This document shows positions 1-7,349 of a DNA stretch of 34,956 bases, piece after piece. The notes beneath the pieces were generated by a model. It saw only the letters and a list, made by a program, of their open reading frames with translations. It was not told the origin of the DNA and made no database searches. Both the position numbers and the translations under genes were made by a program. Source of the stretch: Bacteroidaceae bacterium (GTDB lineage Bacteria; Bacteroidota; Bacteroidia; Bacteroidales; Bacteroidaceae); the NCBI GenBank assembly GCA_017529865.1, contig JAFXNA010000057.1, positions 1 through 34,956 of the forward strand, read 5' to 3'. How positions within the stretch are numbered: the stretch's first letter is position 1; each line of letters starts with the position of its first letter.

Positions 1-13
1 ATGAATTATTTCG

Positions 14-21
14 TATCTTTG
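14..21 (+). promoter_or_regulatory. -7 promoter box within a repeat, upstream of the 163-aa exported protein
   Basis: TATCTTTG matches the Bacteroidota -7 consensus TAnnTTTG exactly. Transcription would start near base 26, giving a leader of about 58 nt before the ATG at 84. The -33 element would lie outside the window. The box is part of a 22-bp sequence (1-22) repeated exactly at 5910-5931. Confidence 0.6.
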
Positions 22-29
22 CAGCTGAA

Positions 30-58
30 TTAGCTTAGTAGCTTAATTGCTTAATAGA
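30..58 (-). repeat. Degenerate 8-bp tandem repeat, AAGCTAYT family
   Basis: Read on the minus strand, this stretch contains three adjoining 8-mers of the form AAGCAATT, AAGCTACT, AAGCTAAT. The same unit forms longer tandems at 28191-28254 and 32993-33032. Here it lies in the untranslated leader of the 163-aa gene, just downstream of the promoter box. Confidence 0.55.
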
Positions 59-83
59 TAATGATTAAATAATAAATGAAAAG

Positions 84-575
84 ATGAAACAGATATTCAT
101 TACAGCCCTCATTGCAGCAGTCAGCTACACAGCTGCCAGCGCACAAAGCCTTTACAAGAAGGTATTCGACAATGCAACAGCAGTAGTCAACAACGCAGCA
201 TCCAATGATCAGCAGATACAGATCAATCAGTTCAAGATCACTGCGCTCAACTACATCTCCAATCAGGTGAACAAGCGCAAACAGGAGAAGAACAGCTACT
301 TCTACGATTCACAAGCCGTGAACCTTGCATCGTTCATCACCGATTTCGAGACCGCCATTATCAAGGCACGTGGCATCTCCACCGAGAAGCGCCTCGAAGT
401 CCTCGCCTGCTATCGTGATGCATCACTTCAGAACCCATTGTTCGGAGACGATGACAAGGAAACCACCTATGTCTATGTGAACGACAAGCAGACCTATACA
501 CCCTTCTCGCTCGATACCGATTGGGAGAAAGCATACGATCAAGCAACAGAGAAGATGAAGGCAATCCTGAAATAA
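84..575 (+). CDS. Small exported protein of unknown function (163 aa)
   Basis: I do not recognise the family. Residues 1-20 form a Sec signal peptide: a Lys near the N-terminus, a hydrophobic core, and an ASA-Q cleavage site. The mature protein of about 143 residues is hydrophilic, rich in Asn, Gln, Lys and Asp, and predicted mostly helical, with no Cys pair or catalytic motif that I can name. It is probably periplasmic, or outer-membrane associated by interaction, since there is no lipobox. A -7 box lies at 14-21 and a strong hairpin terminator follows the stop, so it appears to be a single-gene transcript. Its only near neighbour is the convergent alpha/beta hydrolase gene. Function is open; being a real gene is well supported by signal peptide, promoter and terminator. 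Confidence 0.8.
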   Translation: MKQIFITALIAAVSYTAASAQSLYKKVFDNATAVVNNAASNDQQIQINQFKITALNYISNQVNKRKQEKNSYFYDSQAVNLASFITDFETAIIKARGISTEKRLEVLACYRDASLQNPLFGDDDKETTYVYVNDKQTYTPFSLDTDWEKAYDQATEKMKAILK

Positions 576-603
576 CAAGAAACGAAAACTTTAAATGATA
601 AAT

Positions 604-632
604 AAAGCGACACCCATGAGGCGTCGCTTTTT
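604..632 (+). terminator. Bidirectional hairpin terminator between convergent genes
   Basis: The arms AAAGCGAC (604-611) and GTCGCTTT (623-630) pair perfectly and run into a T-tract on the plus strand. The minus strand also ends in a T-rich run. It sits between the stop of the 163-aa gene and the stop of the hydrolase at 648, so it can serve both. Confidence 0.8.
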
Positions 633-647
633 GATTTGGGCACTTTA

Positions 648-1715
648 TCAATAACCTATCGTGAAATTCTTGCGGACACCCTGCCACTCGGGGAACTTCA
701 TCTTCAGGTATTCATCGTCGAGAAAGAGAGCAGATTGGCCCACACGACCTTTCAACTGCCAATCGAGCCACTTCACAACAGCTTTCGAGTAGTTGCCACC
801 GTGTTTCTCGTAATAGGTACCGCTGTGGCCGTCCTTCGAATTGAGCATCACTACGGGGATGTTGTCAGCGATGCGCTCGTAGTCCTTCTGTGCATTAGCG
901 TAGGCTATATCGCCAGGACCACCAATCATATAGAACATCGGGGTATGCAGGTTCTTCAGCGCCTCCTTTGTCGTTCCCATCATCTCCATATCACCAATAC
1001 CGGAGTTCAGCATCACGCAGGTCTTGATACGTGGGTCGTAAGCCACTCCTAACACCTGAGCACCTCCACACGACTGACCCATCGCTGCTACATGGTCGAG
1101 CGCGAGACAGTGGTAGTATTCTGAACCTTGGGTGGCATTCTGCTCAGTCAGCCAGTCGAGCACTTCCAATAGCATCTTGGGATAGGTGCGGAATGGTGGT
1201 TCTTCTGACTGTTTCTTCTTGTTCTTCTTTGCTTTCTTGGCAGCTTCCTCACGCTGGCGAGCTTGCTCCTCCTGCTGCGCCTTTCGTTCCTCAGCCGTCA
1301 TCGGCAGAATCTTCTCACCATTGGCCATGATGACATCACCTTTGGTTTCGGGATAGGACGACTTCAACACACCACGCCATTGAGCCATTACATCTTCTTC
1401 GTCGTAAGGACCGATGGCTGCTGCCACATAACCGTATGAAGCCACCTCGCTCAACAGCAGGCGCATCTCCACATTGTTGTTAAAACAGGCACCGTTGGCA
1501 TAGACAATCACGGGCAAGGCACCCTGACGGGCTACAACATCTTTCAAGTTCTGCGGACGATACAACGTAAAACCAGGACAGGAGGCGTCGCCTACTACTT
1601 CGGACTTGAAAGGTCCCGTACCACCTTCTTCCACTACTTGTTTCTGCACTGTCTGGGCGTTCATCAGCCCCACACTCATAGCAATCAGCATCGCTGATAA
1701 TAATCCTTTTTTCAT
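648..1715 (-). CDS. Secreted alpha/beta-hydrolase (esterase-like) with a Lys/Glu-rich insert
   Basis: A predicted exported serine hydrolase, probably an esterase; the substrate is unknown. Residues 1-20 are a signal peptide ending NA-Q. The fold is supported by a first beta-strand region at 67-75 (LPVIVYANG), which would form the oxyanion side, the nucleophile elbow GQSCG with Ser215, and a late GHSGTY motif that probably supplies the catalytic His. The overall look resembles dienelactone-hydrolase, chlorophyllase or PET-hydrolase-like families. Residues 140-173 are an unusual highly charged helix, rich in Glu, Lys, Arg and Gln, inserted between the cap region and the nucleophile strand. The gene is monocistronic, with its own strong promoter at 1811-1842. 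Other possibilities are acetylxylan-esterase-like or lipase-like activity. Confidence is high for fold, low for substrate. Confidence 0.8.
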   Translation of the reverse strand: MKKGLLSAMLIAMSVGLMNAQTVQKQVVEEGGTGPFKSEVVGDASCPGFTLYRPQNLKDVVARQGALPVIVYANGACFNNNVEMRLLLSEVASYGYVAAAIGPYDEEDVMAQWRGVLKSSYPETKGDVIMANGEKILPMTAEERKAQQEEQARQREEAAKKAKKNKKKQSEEPPFRTYPKMLLEVLDWLTEQNATQGSEYYHCLALDHVAAMGQSCGGAQVLGVAYDPRIKTCVMLNSGIGDMEMMGTTKEALKNLHTPMFYMIGGPGDIAYANAQKDYERIADNIPVVMLNSKDGHSGTYYEKHGGNYSKAVVKWLDWQLKGRVGQSALFLDDEYLKMKFPEWQGVRKNFTIGY

Positions 1716-1810
1716 AACTATCTTTATTTATGTTGCATCTAAATAACCTCTCACTTTTATCTGTATGGCATTGTTCACGTTTATATCAGCTATTGTTTCA
1801 ATTGTACCTG

Positions 1811-1842
1811 CAAAGATAATACATTTCTCCCATTCCACCAAA
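1811..1842 (-). promoter_or_regulatory. Promoter of the alpha/beta-hydrolase gene
   Basis: On the minus strand, TTTG (1839-1842) is followed after 20 bp by TATCTTTG (1811-1818), a full match to the Bacteroidota housekeeping promoter. The predicted start is near 1805, leaving a leader of about 90 nt. Confidence 0.75.
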
Positions 1843-1890
1843 CAAATAAAGAAAAAATACAAAACAGGGCTATCAAAAACTAGGAAAAGA

Positions 1891-1930
1891 CAAATCAAAA
1901 AGCGGCACTCCGTTGTGGAGTGTCGCCTTT
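1891..1930 (-). terminator. Hairpin terminator of the 1229-aa surface protein gene
   Basis: The arms at 1902-1911 and 1917-1926 pair with one mismatch around a short loop. On the minus strand the stem is followed by a run of five T. The 3' flank shares 14 identical bases (CGCTTTTTGATTTG) with the terminator at 604-638. Confidence 0.75.
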
Positions 1931-1973
1931 CTGTGTGTAGGTGTTCGTGATGACTTCACGAATCCCTTTGAGC

Positions 1974-4900
1974 TTACTTAACCAGTACCTTCCTTGTGTT
2001 ACCGTTCTGGTCAACGAGGATGTTGATGCCACGCTGCAGGGTGTTCACCTTAGCACCTGTGAGGGTGTAGATGCCTGCTGCTGCCTTCTTCTCTGTGTTG
2101 ACTGCCTCGATAGCCTCTGGTTCGTTGCCGATACCATAACCAATCTGGATGCTTGTTACATAAGTATCAGCAAAGTTAGCACCCTTGATAGCATTGAGGT
2201 GACAGTAGCCATACTCTTCGGTGATACGCTTCAAGTCAACAACGTAGGTCTTTGAACCGTCTTCGTTGTCTGTTACAGTCCACCAACCATTAGCTTCGTC
2301 ACGTGGTAATTCGACTGGAATTGTACCACCGTGGCTATCAGAACCACCTGCTGGAGGATCAGGACGGTTGAAGAGCAGACGTGGAGTACCAGTAGTTGCT
2401 ACAAGTACGAGTACATCTGCACCTGTGAGATCTGCGAAGTTGTTGTACATTACGTTTGCATCACCATAAACCATAGAATTATTCTGATTCAGGTTAAATG
2501 CACATCCTGCAGTACCTACCTTCTCAGCCGTTGCATCATATCCTGTCCAGTTGCAGAACATATCAGCAGTCAGGTCAATATATCCACCTTCTGGCAACAA
2601 GAGCTGTGACTGGAGTGTCTTCATGGCGAGTGCGAGTTCGCTTGCCTCATCGGCTGGCAGATCCAAGTAGATGAGTGCGTGGTCGGCCTTGTCGAGGAGT
2701 TCCTTCACTGCAGCATTGCGCTCGTCAGAGAATTCGCTTTCTTCGTGAGCATAGTACTCACCCATAAGTCCGTCGTAAGCATTTGTGAGTGATTCGTAAG
2801 CTGCTGCAGACTGAGCTGCGTATGCAATGGCTTCGGTACCATTATCGAGTGCTTCAAATACACCGTCAGCGTCGTTTCCTGCGTATGCAGTAGCCAATGC
2901 GTCGCGGATAGCCTGTACGTTTGGCTTCACGTCGTTACCAAACATTGAATCTTCGTCTTCGAGTACTGCATCGAGCTTAGCCAACATGCTGTTAACCGGC
3001 TCTTCGAGTGCTTCGAGGCTTTCGCCTGTGTAGTACAGACGGAAGTTGTCGAAGATAACCCAACTGTTCTTGTAATCGTTCTTCAGACCGATGGTAATGC
3101 TGTCGCCTGCATGTCCGAGTACGAAGTCAACTGATACGAGGTATGTCTGCTGGTCTTCACCAAGGTTGAAGTAGAAGTTTGCACCGTCCATTGAGTTTGG
3201 TACCCACTTGTCGTATGAAGATGCATATGTGTCGGTTGGCCAGTTGTCTGTATCATTTCCACGATAGATACATTCATCCTGAGCACCAACCATGATGTTG
3301 TTCACCTTAGATTCAAAGTTGTTAGCGTAGAGCACTGCATGAATACCTACCTGAGGACCATCGCCCCACTCGCTTTCCCAAGCGCCACCAGGTTCATCGT
3401 TACGTTCGAATGCCTGACAAGTGAGCTTGAAGGCACCTTTCGGCATGTTGCGTACAATCTGGTACATATTGAATGATGCTTTAAATACCTCTGCACAGCC
3501 ACTATTCTCAATACGTGCTACATCGCCAATCTGGTTGTCTGCGTTTCCACCCTTACCACCGAATACAGGTGTAGAGCCAGTAGTAGTCCAACTACCAAAG
3601 CCTGTGTCGAATGCCGGGTTCTTGATGAGCGGAGTGAGCTCGTCACCTGGCTTCACGTTGGCTGTGATGTGGTCAACGATCATATCACCCATCTTATCAC
3701 GGATAGAGTCGATCATTGCCTCGTCGGCAGTTCCATCGTTGTAAGCCTCCATGAGGGTCCTTTCGTACCACTCGCCGAGGATTTCACTCAGTTCGTGGAA
3801 GCTGGTTCCCTCAAATTGGATTGCCTGCTCCTGTACTTCTGCCATAAGGCTTTCCATACGCACGTAGTCGTTGATTGACTTAGCAAGTGCGTTTGCTGCT
3901 GCATTGAGGATAGAGTCTTCTGTTTGGCAATCTTCTTCACAATTCCTTGCTATTTCAAGTTCTGCAAAGAAAGCGTCCTTGATGTCGTTGTTAGCCATCA
4001 AACCTTCTACGTCAGGATATTTCTTCTCGAGACTTGCGATTGTTCCGTCGAGGATTACCTTGTATGGGTCTTCATTAGGATCGACCTCACCGTAGTACCA
4101 AAGCTCGAAGTTGTCGGCTGCCATCCAGTTAGCCTTTGCATTCTGTGACATCAGACCGAGTACGATGGTACCACCGCTGCTGACGAATGGCATCTCGAAA
4201 TGCTCTGGAGTTTCGTTAGCTGTTGAGATGGAAGTCTTCTTGTTGACATCACCACCTTGCGCGAAGAGGTAAACACCTACATTGTCCTGCTTGCCAGAAC
4301 TCTGATAACATGCGATAGCGTCACAAGAAAAGCTGTACTTACCTGCTGGCAGACCCATGATGGTCTGACTGATAGTACCATTACCCAGTGTACCAGGAGT
4401 TGGCAGCCAAGCCTCAATAAATCCGCTAATCCAAGAATCACCGTTGATATAACCTCTTACAGACTCTCCGTCAACTGTGAAGGTAGTCATGTTACCTTCG
4501 GTGTTCTGATACTTAAGGTTTTGACCAATACCAGAAGTAATAGCCCAACCATCCATGTTACCTTTCTCGAAGCGTGCGTTCTCCATCAAGGCAGTCACAT
4601 TTGCAGGTTCTTCGTTCGTAGCTCCAACAAAGAGTGTCGCGATGAGATAATCGCGAATCTGCTGCTCAACAGCTGCCTCTGCCTCCATGATTTCTTCGTA
4701 AGTGACAGGAGAAGTAGAGTTCAGGATAGCTTCCAGCCCCTTTAGGTTCATCTTGTTTCCATAGCGGTCTTCAACATTAGCAATAAAGTTGTCAACTTCA
4801 CCATTAGCGATGTAGTTCCAGGCACGAACATAAGAATAGTATTTGTCGTACTCTGCTTCAGGAATGAAACGCCAGTCAATAGCAAGGATTGCATCTTCAA

Positions 4901-5663
4901 TGTTTGGTTCTCCTTCAACAGGGTCCGGGTTGTATGCCTTATTAGAAAGGACATCCAACATAGGAACGAGTGGCATAACAGGAATCTCCTCGTCAGCATT
5001 GTAGTCGTTGTCGATCATGTTGAAACCATAGTAAGTTTCAGCTTTGCCTCCGAATACGCTATCTGCGAAATGAGTGTTGAATGTGGGGTTAAGGTCAGAT
5101 ACCGAGAAACGGAAGATACCGTCGCCCATAGACTTCATGTTCCACATGTGGTCTGCCTGTCCCTGGTTGTCAACGAATGTGTTGTAACTTGATGTTGGGA
5201 ATACATACCACCACCGGTTGTTGTACCAGTCAATAATATTATAGGTCACACCGTCCCATTCAGGAATTGTGATGCTGACGGTATCGACCTTCATCACAGT
5301 CTTTGTTGGATTGTCTGGGTCGTCGGTCTCAACTTCCACATAAGTAGTGTCAGTCTTGATGATTGGAGCCAAACGATACTGTGCCAACATCACCTTGTTA
5401 GCCTGATCACGGCGTACAGCAGCATGAGTTGACCACTGAGCATGAGAAGGACAAGTGTTGTTTGAGAGGAAACCATCAGCTTCTACATTATACAAATAGT
5501 AGAAGGTAGAGTCACCAGCCCAATACTTGCCGTTTGCCTCAATTGATACTTTCGGGTTCGTCTCATACTTCAATTCAGCAGCAGACGGAATGTCCCATAA
5601 CTGAGCAAACGATGTAGCAAACGATAGGAGTGCTACACTGAGCAAAAGTAGTTTTTTGTTCAT
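1974..5663 (-). CDS. Giant secreted surface protein with two carbohydrate-binding-like modules and a Por/T9SS-type C-terminal tail
   Basis: Function unknown; the architecture suggests a cell-surface binding protein. Residues 1-20 are a signal peptide (SFA-Q). The N-terminal 340 residues are aromatic-rich and unrecognised. Two modules begin with N-x-x-F and G-x-W signatures, at about 360 (NARFEKGNMDGW) and about 685 (NPAFDTGFGSW), typical of galactose-binding-like beta-sandwiches. Each is followed by acidic helical segments. The last ~35 residues, starting GIYTLTGAKV and ending KVLVK, resemble the Por-secretion (type IX) sorting tail seen in Prevotella. The protein is strongly acidic overall. 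It is transcribed alone from 5799-5829, with a leader of about 130 nt. I see no glycoside-hydrolase catalytic motif. An adhesin or glycan-binding role is inference. Confidence 0.8.
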   Translation of the reverse strand: MNKKLLLLSVALLSFATSFAQLWDIPSAAELKYETNPKVSIEANGKYWAGDSTFYYLYNVEADGFLSNNTCPSHAQWSTHAAVRRDQANKVMLAQYRLAPIIKTDTTYVEVETDDPDNPTKTVMKVDTVSITIPEWDGVTYNIIDWYNNRWWYVFPTSSYNTFVDNQGQADHMWNMKSMGDGIFRFSVSDLNPTFNTHFADSVFGGKAETYYGFNMIDNDYNADEEIPVMPLVPMLDVLSNKAYNPDPVEGEPNIEDAILAIDWRFIPEAEYDKYYSYVRAWNYIANGEVDNFIANVEDRYGNKMNLKGLEAILNSTSPVTYEEIMEAEAAVEQQIRDYLIATLFVGATNEEPANVTALMENARFEKGNMDGWAITSGIGQNLKYQNTEGNMTTFTVDGESVRGYINGDSWISGFIEAWLPTPGTLGNGTISQTIMGLPAGKYSFSCDAIACYQSSGKQDNVGVYLFAQGGDVNKKTSISTANETPEHFEMPFVSSGGTIVLGLMSQNAKANWMAADNFELWYYGEVDPNEDPYKVILDGTIASLEKKYPDVEGLMANNDIKDAFFAELEIARNCEEDCQTEDSILNAAANALAKSINDYVRMESLMAEVQEQAIQFEGTSFHELSEILGEWYERTLMEAYNDGTADEAMIDSIRDKMGDMIVDHITANVKPGDELTPLIKNPAFDTGFGSWTTTGSTPVFGGKGGNADNQIGDVARIENSGCAEVFKASFNMYQIVRNMPKGAFKLTCQAFERNDEPGGAWESEWGDGPQVGIHAVLYANNFESKVNNIMVGAQDECIYRGNDTDNWPTDTYASSYDKWVPNSMDGANFYFNLGEDQQTYLVSVDFVLGHAGDSITIGLKNDYKNSWVIFDNFRLYYTGESLEALEEPVNSMLAKLDAVLEDEDSMFGNDVKPNVQAIRDALATAYAGNDADGVFEALDNGTEAIAYAAQSAAAYESLTNAYDGLMGEYYAHEESEFSDERNAAVKELLDKADHALIYLDLPADEASELALAMKTLQSQLLLPEGGYIDLTADMFCNWTGYDATAEKVGTAGCAFNLNQNNSMVYGDANVMYNNFADLTGADVLVLVATTGTPRLLFNRPDPPAGGSDSHGGTIPVELPRDEANGWWTVTDNEDGSKTYVVDLKRITEEYGYCHLNAIKGANFADTYVTSIQIGYGIGNEPEAIEAVNTEKKAAAGIYTLTGAKVNTLQRGINILVDQNGNTRKVLVK

Positions 5664-5798
5664 GAGTTAAACTTTTTAATTGGTTAATGATTTGATTTAA
5701 TATGTTTATAATAAACAATTCATCATTATTGTTTTTGGTTAGTTGTGAGTAAATACTATTTATCACATCATCCGCACATCGTATCCTCAAATTCGTGG

Positions 5799-5829
5799 CA
5801 AAGTAACATAATTTTTTCTATACAGCAAA
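5799..5829 (-). promoter_or_regulatory. Promoter of the 1229-aa surface protein gene
   Basis: On the minus strand, TTTG (5826-5829) lies 19 bp before TTACTTTG (5799-5806), one mismatch from TAnnTTTG. The predicted start is near 5793, giving an unusually long AT-rich leader of about 130 nt. Confidence 0.6.
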
Positions 5830-5886
5830 ATTTTATAATGCAAAAAGTCGCTTTTTAACACAAAATCACCTCGTTTTATCAAATAA

Positions 5887-5931
5887 TTATGAATTATGCA
5901 TTATGAATTATGAATTATTTCGTATCTTTGC
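5887..5931 (+). repeat. AT-rich repeat carrying a -7 promoter box, directly before hisH
   Basis: A series of ATTATGAATT-like units ends in the 22-bp sequence 5910-5931, which is identical to bases 1-22. It includes TATCTTTG (5923-5930), the -7 element for hisH. No good TTTG is seen about 20 bp upstream. The predicted start is only a few bases before the hisH ATG at 5940. Confidence 0.65.
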
Positions 5932-5939
5932 GGCCTATT

Positions 5940-6554
5940 ATGAAAGTAGCTATCGTAAAATACAACGCAGGCAACATCTGTTCGGTGGTGAACGCACTGG
6001 AGCGATGTGGTGTCACACCCATCCTGACAGACGACTTCGAGGTGCTGAAATGTGCCGACCGAGTGATCTTCCCCGGACAGGGACAAGCCAACACCACGAT
6101 GACCTATTTGAGAGAGCATCATCTGGATCAACTCATCAAGGACCTGCGCCAGCCTGTACTCGGCATCTGTATCGGTATGCAACTGATGTGCCGACACAGC
6201 GAGGAGGCCGACACGGATTGTCTGGGTATCTTCGATGTGGATGTGAAACGATTCCAACCGACACGTAGGGAGGATAAGGTGCCGCAGATGGGATGGAACA
6301 GCATCAACGTGAAGAGTGAAGAGTGGAGCGTGAAAAGTGTTGATCCGCTGTTGGAAGGCTTGGGGCCTCTTCCATTCGTCTATTACGTTCATAGCTATTA
6401 TGTGCCGTTATGCCCGTATACCATTGGGGTGACGGACTATGTGCAGCCCTACAGTGGTGCATTGCATAAGGATAACTTCTATGCGGTGCAGTTCCACCCA
6501 GAGAAGAGCGGACCGGTAGGAGAAAGGATAATAAGGAACTTCTTGGCCCTATGA
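5940..6554 (+). CDS. hisH: Imidazole glycerol phosphate synthase, glutaminase subunit HisH
   Basis: HisH hydrolyses glutamine and passes ammonia to HisF, which makes IGP and AICAR in the fifth step of histidine synthesis. The class I amidotransferase fold is clear: the N-terminal strand MKVAIVKYNAG, FPGQGQA at 44-50, nucleophile Cys77 in GICIGMQ, and the His-Glu pair in AVQFHPEKSG near the C-terminus. Length is 204 aa, normal for the family. I chose the ATG at 5940; an upstream in-frame ATG at 5910 belongs to a repeat and would add ten residues not seen in the family. Residues 124-134 (VKSEEWSVKSV) are encoded by repeat-like DNA and look like a short extra loop after GWNSIN. The stop overlaps the hisA start by 4 bp (ATGA), implying translational coupling. 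Confidence 0.95.
   Translation: MKVAIVKYNAGNICSVVNALERCGVTPILTDDFEVLKCADRVIFPGQGQANTTMTYLREHHLDQLIKDLRQPVLGICIGMQLMCRHSEEADTDCLGIFDVDVKRFQPTRREDKVPQMGWNSINVKSEEWSVKSVDPLLEGLGPLPFVYYVHSYYVPLCPYTIGVTDYVQPYSGALHKDNFYAVQFHPEKSGPVGERIIRNFLAL
6309..6340 (+). repeat. Repeat-like GTGAAGAGT-rich segment inside hisH
   Basis: The bases consist of imperfect copies of GTGAAGAGT / GTGAAAAGT separated by GAAGAGTGGAGC. They encode residues 124-134 of HisH (VKSEEWSVKSV). Similar GAAGAGTGAAGAGT strings are, to my knowledge, common intergenic repeats in Bacteroidales. The reading frame is preserved. Confidence 0.5.
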
Positions 6555-7270
6555 TTGAAATTATACCAGCGATAGATATGATTGAGGGGAAGTGCGTACG
6601 CCTGACGAAGGGTGACTACGCACAGAAGAAGGTATATAACGATAATCCGGTGGAAGTGGCGAAGATGTTTGAGGCGAAAGGTATCAAGCGTCTGCATTTA
6701 GTAGACCTTGACGGGGCGAAATCGAAGCATGTGGTAAACGACCGCATCTTGAGAGACATCTGCCGTGAGACCCATCTCATTGTGGACTTCGGTGGAGGCA
6801 TCAAGACGGAGGACGACCTGGAGAAGGTGTTCGAAGCAGGTGCAGCGATGGCTACAGCAGGTAGCATTGCAGCAACCGACCGCGAAACGGTGTATGGGTG
6901 GATTGAACGCTACGGAGCTGACCGACTGATACTGGGAGCCGATGTACACGGAGAGAAAATCAGCATCAACGGATGGCAGGAGGATTGCGACATCGACCTC
7001 ATGCCTTTCCTCGAAGACTATATGGGACGCGGCATCCGCAATGTACTGTGTACCGATATCAGTAAGGATGGTATGCTGCAAGGGCCGAACATCGACCTGT
7101 ATCGCAGCATCATGGAACGATTCCCTGAGTGTCACCTCATTGCCAGTGGAGGCGTGAGCAGCAACGATGACATCATCGCGCTGGATGAAGCAGGTATCCC
7201 TGCGGTAGTGTTTGGGAAAGCGTTTTACGAAGGGAGGATTGACTTGGAAAGTTTAAAGTTGATAGTTTAA
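6551..7270 (+). CDS. hisA: ProFAR isomerase HisA
   Basis: HisA converts ProFAR to PRFAR by an Amadori rearrangement, the step before HisHF. The 239-aa protein is a (beta/alpha)8 barrel. Strand 1 carries IPAIDMIEGKCVRL with the conserved Asp8 and the Arg/Lys phosphate contacts. GGGIKTEDD holds the first phosphate-binding loop, and the second half-barrel has DISKDGMLQGPN with the second catalytic Asp, followed by ASGGVSSNDD. Length is typical. The start overlaps the hisH stop. The 79 bp after its stop consist of degenerate AT-rich repeats, unlike the tight spacing elsewhere in the operon. Confidence 0.96.
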   Translation: MIEIIPAIDMIEGKCVRLTKGDYAQKKVYNDNPVEVAKMFEAKGIKRLHLVDLDGAKSKHVVNDRILRDICRETHLIVDFGGGIKTEDDLEKVFEAGAAMATAGSIAATDRETVYGWIERYGADRLILGADVHGEKISINGWQEDCDIDLMPFLEDYMGRGIRNVLCTDISKDGMLQGPNIDLYRSIMERFPECHLIASGGVSSNDDIIALDEAGIPAVVFGKAFYEGRIDLESLKLIV

Positions 7271-7349
7271 AGTTTAAAGTCAGTGGAGAGTTGATAGTTG
7301 AAGAGTTTAAAAAAGTAAATAGTTAAATTGTTAAATAGTAAATCAGTCG
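7253..7349. repeat. Degenerate AT-rich repeats in the hisA-hisF spacer
   Basis: The spacer is made of imperfect AGTTTAAAG and GTTGATAGTT units, then GTAAATAG / GTTAAATTG units up to the hisF start. The GTAAATAG units match the minus-strand form of the 7-bp repeat before the M15 peptidase gene. The first bases overlap the last codons of hisA. No terminator or clear promoter is seen, so hisF is still likely co-transcribed. Confidence 0.5.

Noticed and set aside
1765..1950. 61-residue open frame on the plus strand between the hydrolase and surface-protein genes
   Set aside because: It overlaps the minus-strand promoter and terminator, has no family likeness and is Lys-rich by AT composition only.
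4257..4745. 162-residue plus-strand frame
   Set aside because: It is the antisense shadow of the 1229-aa surface protein gene, whose frame has signal peptide, modules and sorting tail.
5910..5939. Ten-residue N-terminal extension of HisH from an upstream ATG
   Set aside because: The extension is coded by repeat DNA including the promoter box, and the family begins at the ATG at 5940.
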